Part shown: positions 16,209-18,685 of the stretch, piece by piece | Layout: each line of letters begins with the position of its first letter | Numbering within the stretch: the first letter of the stretch is position 1 | From: JAQBGV01 sp032128395 | GTDB lineage: Bacteria; Planctomycetota; UBA8108; UBA1146 | Length of the DNA: 18,685 nucleotides | Direction: 5' to 3' | NCBI GenBank assembly: GCA_032128395.1 | Contig: JAQBGV010000145.1 | Location: 1 to 18,685 of the forward strand | Position numbers and translations under genes: made by a program | The notes under the pieces: generated by a model | The model's database searches: none | The model's input: the letters and a program-made list of their open reading frames with translations, nothing else | What the model was told of the DNA's origin: nothing

Positions 16209-18685
16209 CTACGGACAAGCGGCGTGACTCGGGCAGTCGAGCACATCCGGGGTCGGATCGCTTCCGCACGCCGGGAACGGCGCAGCGGGAGGCGCACCCT
16301 GACCGAAGATCGCACTCAGCCCAGCGATCGCGTCGGCGATGTTCAACACGCCGTCGTCGTTCGTGTCCGCCGCGCTCTGGCAGGTGGGCACGGGGCCCAA
16401 CCCGAAGATCGCGAGGAGCGACGAGACGGGGTCACTGATGTCGTGCTGGCCGTCTCCATTGACGTCACCGCGGATGAACGCAGCGCTGCAGCTCACGGTC
16501 GCACAGACCGGAGCAAGCTGGGCTCCACAGTCGGTCGAAGCGATGACACACGCCAGGTGGGTCCCCGCGGCGGGGAGCGTCAAGATCGCCCCACTCGCCG
16601 AGCCGGGGATCGTCAGCGCGGTCGCTCCGTCGATCTGAATCTCGATCGCCGAGTAGCTGCCCTGTACGGTCCAGGCGAACGTCACCGCGCAGGTGGTCGG
16701 GTCCGCGATGGCCGAGAGCCCGGTCGGGGGCGAGGCCGAATTGTCGAGGACCGTCACCGAGCAGGTCGAAGGCGAACTCGAGAGACCCTGCTTGATCGCC
16801 ACGAAGGAGAGCGCGTAGGTTCCGGGGCCCGGCAGGACGATGGTCGTCTGCTGCAGGTTGCCGGCGACGGTCTGCGTGAGGGTGCCGTCGATCGAGATCT
16901 GAATCGTGTCGTAGAGTTCCGGGCTGGTCCAGGTGGCGTGCACGGTGCTGCCACAGGGGTCGACGAGAGCGCAGTTGAGACTCGCGACCGGAGCGGGGAG
17001 CACCGAAACGTTGCAACTCGGGGCGGTCGCCGAGGAGAGGCCGCCGACGAACGATCGCACGGAGTAGTTGGTCACGCCGGTCGCGGCGGACGGATCGAGG
17101 AACGAGGTCGCACTCCCGGGGAGTGTCGCCAGCAGGCTACCGTTGCGGTTCACCCGCACTTCGTCGTAGGCCCCCGGGTTCGTCCAGGCGAGGGCGACTC
17201 CAGCGGGTCCATCGGCGCAGGTCAGAGCGGTGACCGCGAGGGGAGACCGTACCACCGTGCAGCCCACCGAAGTTGCGGGAATCGCATCGGTCGACGGGAT
17301 GACCTGGTAGTCCCGCGACCCAGGGGTCAGATCCGGATCGAGGAAGAAGGTCTGGGTCCCGGCGACCGTCGCCAGGGGGGCTCCGTCGCGAAGGAGTTCG
17401 ATCAGGTCGTAGCCGGGAGCGTTCGTCCAAGCGAGCAGGTTCCCGGTCGGAATCGCGTTGCAACCGAGACCGGTCACCGGGCTGGGGCTGATCGAGACGC
17501 CGCAGGAGGTGGCGATTCCGATCACCCCTTCGGTCGAGGGGGTCAAGGTGTACGTGTGCACCCCGGGGCCCGAGCCGAGGATGCCGGGATCGGTGTGGCT
17601 GGTCGCGGTCCCGGCGAGGGTTGCGATCAGCAGTCCGTTGCGACGGACCGCGATCTGCGTGTAGGTGTCGCCATTCGTCCAACTGAGGCTACCCGCGCCG
17701 CCGGTGATGCCACAGACGAGTCCGGAGATCGCCGTCGGCGTGATCGTGAGCGAACAGGTCGAACTCGGGGAGTCGATCCCGTTCGTCCGGCCGAAGAGCA
17801 CGTAGCCGTTGACCCCCGAAGGAGGCGCCGGATCTTGGAACGTACTGTCGGTCCCGAGCAGCGTCGCCAGAGGTGCTCCGTCCCTGAGTACTTCGATCGA
17901 GTCGTAGGTTCCTCCGTTGAACCACGCCATGTCGACTGCCGAACCGTTCTGGGCGCAGGTGAGAGCCGCCAGCGGCGCCGGGAAGACGGTGAGCGAAGTC
18001 GACGCCAAGGGGGAGTCGACCCCTTCGACCGTGCTGATGAACCCGTAGGTGTGCACGCCCGGGACCGCGAGGAGGTCGACGTAGACGGTCGAACTCCCGG
18101 CGAGGCCCACCAGGGGCGAGCCGTCCCGCAGAATGTCGATCGAGTCGTACGGATCGGCGTTCGTCCAGCCGAGGGAGACCCCGGTGGCGAGCTGCGTCGC
18201 GGTGAGCCCCGTCACCGCCGCGGGGATGACCCCCACCGTGCAGACGTTGTGGAGCCCGATCTGGGTGCCGTCCACTCCGTAGACGTCGTAGTCCCAGCTT
18301 CCTGCGGTGAAGTTCGGGTCGGTAAAGCTCTCGCTCGCACCGGGGAGGACGACCAGGAGCACACCGTCGCGCTCGATCCTCACCAGCGGATAGAGGTCGG
18401 CATTCACCCAGGAGAGCTGGGCGCCGAGGGGACTGTGCGAACAGGCGAAGTTCGAGATCGGCAGGGGTTGCAGGAACTCGAGGAGAGGGATCAGCCCTTC
18501 ATCCGCGCGTCCACCCGCCCCGATCGCAGGGATCTCCTTGAAGCGGTCGGTCGCGAAGCCGGCCCCGGGGAACGGCTCGGTGACCGCGGTGGTGCTCCCG
18601 ATCGCGCCATCCGGGATGAACAGCTGCGGGTGGTCGAAGGGGGCCATCTCCATCCGGACCCGCTCGTCGGTCAGCGCGCCGAGGA
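16209..18685 (-). CDS. C-terminal part of a large exported protein: eight fibronectin-like repeats and paired dockerin-like loops
   Basis: The frame is open to the right edge, so the true start lies outside; the first visible Met is at 18653. The leading residues, LTDERVRMEMAPFDHPQL, resemble the end of another domain. I have a weak impression of the C-terminal end of cytochrome-c-type proteins, which cannot be settled here. From about residue 66 (counting from 18653) eight repeats of roughly 80 residues follow, with a C-x-x-WTN-x-x-x-YDSI-x-x-x-RDG-x-x-LATLPG-x-x-TSFxDP pattern, like fibronectin type III modules. Residues 726-814 hold two calcium loops, GDVNGDGQHDISD and DTNDDGVLNIADA, and the tail CGSDPT...CPSHAACP. 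This layout parallels the C-terminal half of the beta-helix protein at 9196-11334. It is likely extracellular. The SCO-like gene lies 175 bp downstream on the same strand. Confidence 0.88.
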   Translation of the reverse strand, partial: LGALTDERVRMEMAPFDHPQLFIPDGAIGSTTAVTEPFPGAGFATDRFKEIPAIGAGGRADEGLIPLLEFLQPLPISNFACSHSPLGAQLSWVNADLYPLVRIERDGVLLVVLPGASESFTDPNFTAGSWDYDVYGVDGTQIGLHNVCTVGVIPAAVTGLTATQLATGVSLGWTNADPYDSIDILRDGSPLVGLAGSSTVYVDLLAVPGVHTYGFISTVEGVDSPLASTSLTVFPAPLAALTCAQNGSAVDMAWFNGGTYDSIEVLRDGAPLATLLGTDSTFQDPAPPSGVNGYVLFGRTNGIDSPSSTCSLTITPTAISGLVCGITGGAGSLSWTNGDTYTQIAVRRNGLLIATLAGTATSHTDPGILGSGPGVHTYTLTPSTEGVIGIATSCGVSISPSPVTGLGCNAIPTGNLLAWTNAPGYDLIELLRDGAPLATVAGTQTFFLDPDLTPGSRDYQVIPSTDAIPATSVGCTVVRSPLAVTALTCADGPAGVALAWTNPGAYDEVRVNRNGSLLATLPGSATSFLDPSAATGVTNYSVRSFVGGLSSATAPSCNVSVLPAPVASLNCALVDPCGSTVHATWTSPELYDTIQISIDGTLTQTVAGNLQQTTIVLPGPGTYALSFVAIKQGLSSSPSTCSVTVLDNSASPPTGLSAIADPTTCAVTFAWTVQGSYSAIEIQIDGATALTIPGSASGAILTLPAAGTHLACVIASTDCGAQLAPVCATVSCSAAFIRGDVNGDGQHDISDPVSSLLAIFGLGPVPTCQSAADTNDDGVLNIADAIAGLSAIFGQGAPPAAPFPACGSDPTPDVLDCPSHAACP

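Overview
The window looks like accessory, surface-protein-rich DNA from a high-GC Gram-negative-type bacterium. Two lipoprotein signal peptides with lipoboxes, several Sec signal peptides, paired dockerin-like calcium loops closed by a cysteine tail, Ig/fibronectin-type repeat proteins, a DUF1573 protein and a SCO1/SenC protein together recall uncultured Planctomycetota-like genomes. That placement is inferred from gene content only; no rRNA or other marker gene is present.

Layout. (1) 1-7001, minus: the N-terminal part of a giant lipoprotein built from 26 visible tandem Ig-like (He_PIG-type) domains of 89 residues. It runs off the left edge and carries one single-base frameshift at 4053-4057. 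(2) 7141-8547, minus: a smaller lipoprotein with three of the same domains and a different C-terminal domain. (3) 8548-9195: a divergent intergenic region. (4) 9196-11334, plus: a secreted right-handed beta-helix protein with fibronectin-like and dockerin-like domains, followed by a strong intrinsic terminator. (5) 11731-12321, plus: a DNA-binding response regulator with its helix-turn-helix in front of the receiver, preceded by inverted repeats. (6) 12322-13456: a gene-poor stretch with a 12-copy GAGTCA array, hairpins, a probable frameshifted carboxypeptidase-regulatory-like remnant and a possible 59-residue protein. (7) 13457-13496: a terminator hairpin. (8) 13531-14703, minus: an exported DUF1573-type protein interrupted by one in-frame UGA exactly at the first cysteine of its conserved CGC motif. 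(9) 14882-16033, minus: a double-domain SCO1/SenC-like protein. (10) 16209-18685, minus: the C-terminal part of a large protein with eight fibronectin-like repeats and paired dockerin-like loops, open at the right edge.

Most of the genes encode exported or surface-exposed proteins. The SCO-like and DUF1573 genes are adjacent, share a strand and may form an envelope copper/thiol module. The most interesting signal is the UGA in the DUF1573 gene. A hairpin fitting the bacterial SECIS pattern begins 10 bases after it, so this is a candidate selenoprotein with a UGC motif in place of CGC. A nonsense mutation or base error is the main alternative. The two other reading-frame breaks in the window are both one extra G in a G run, which looks like consensus indel error; the UGA is a substitution and is of a different kind.
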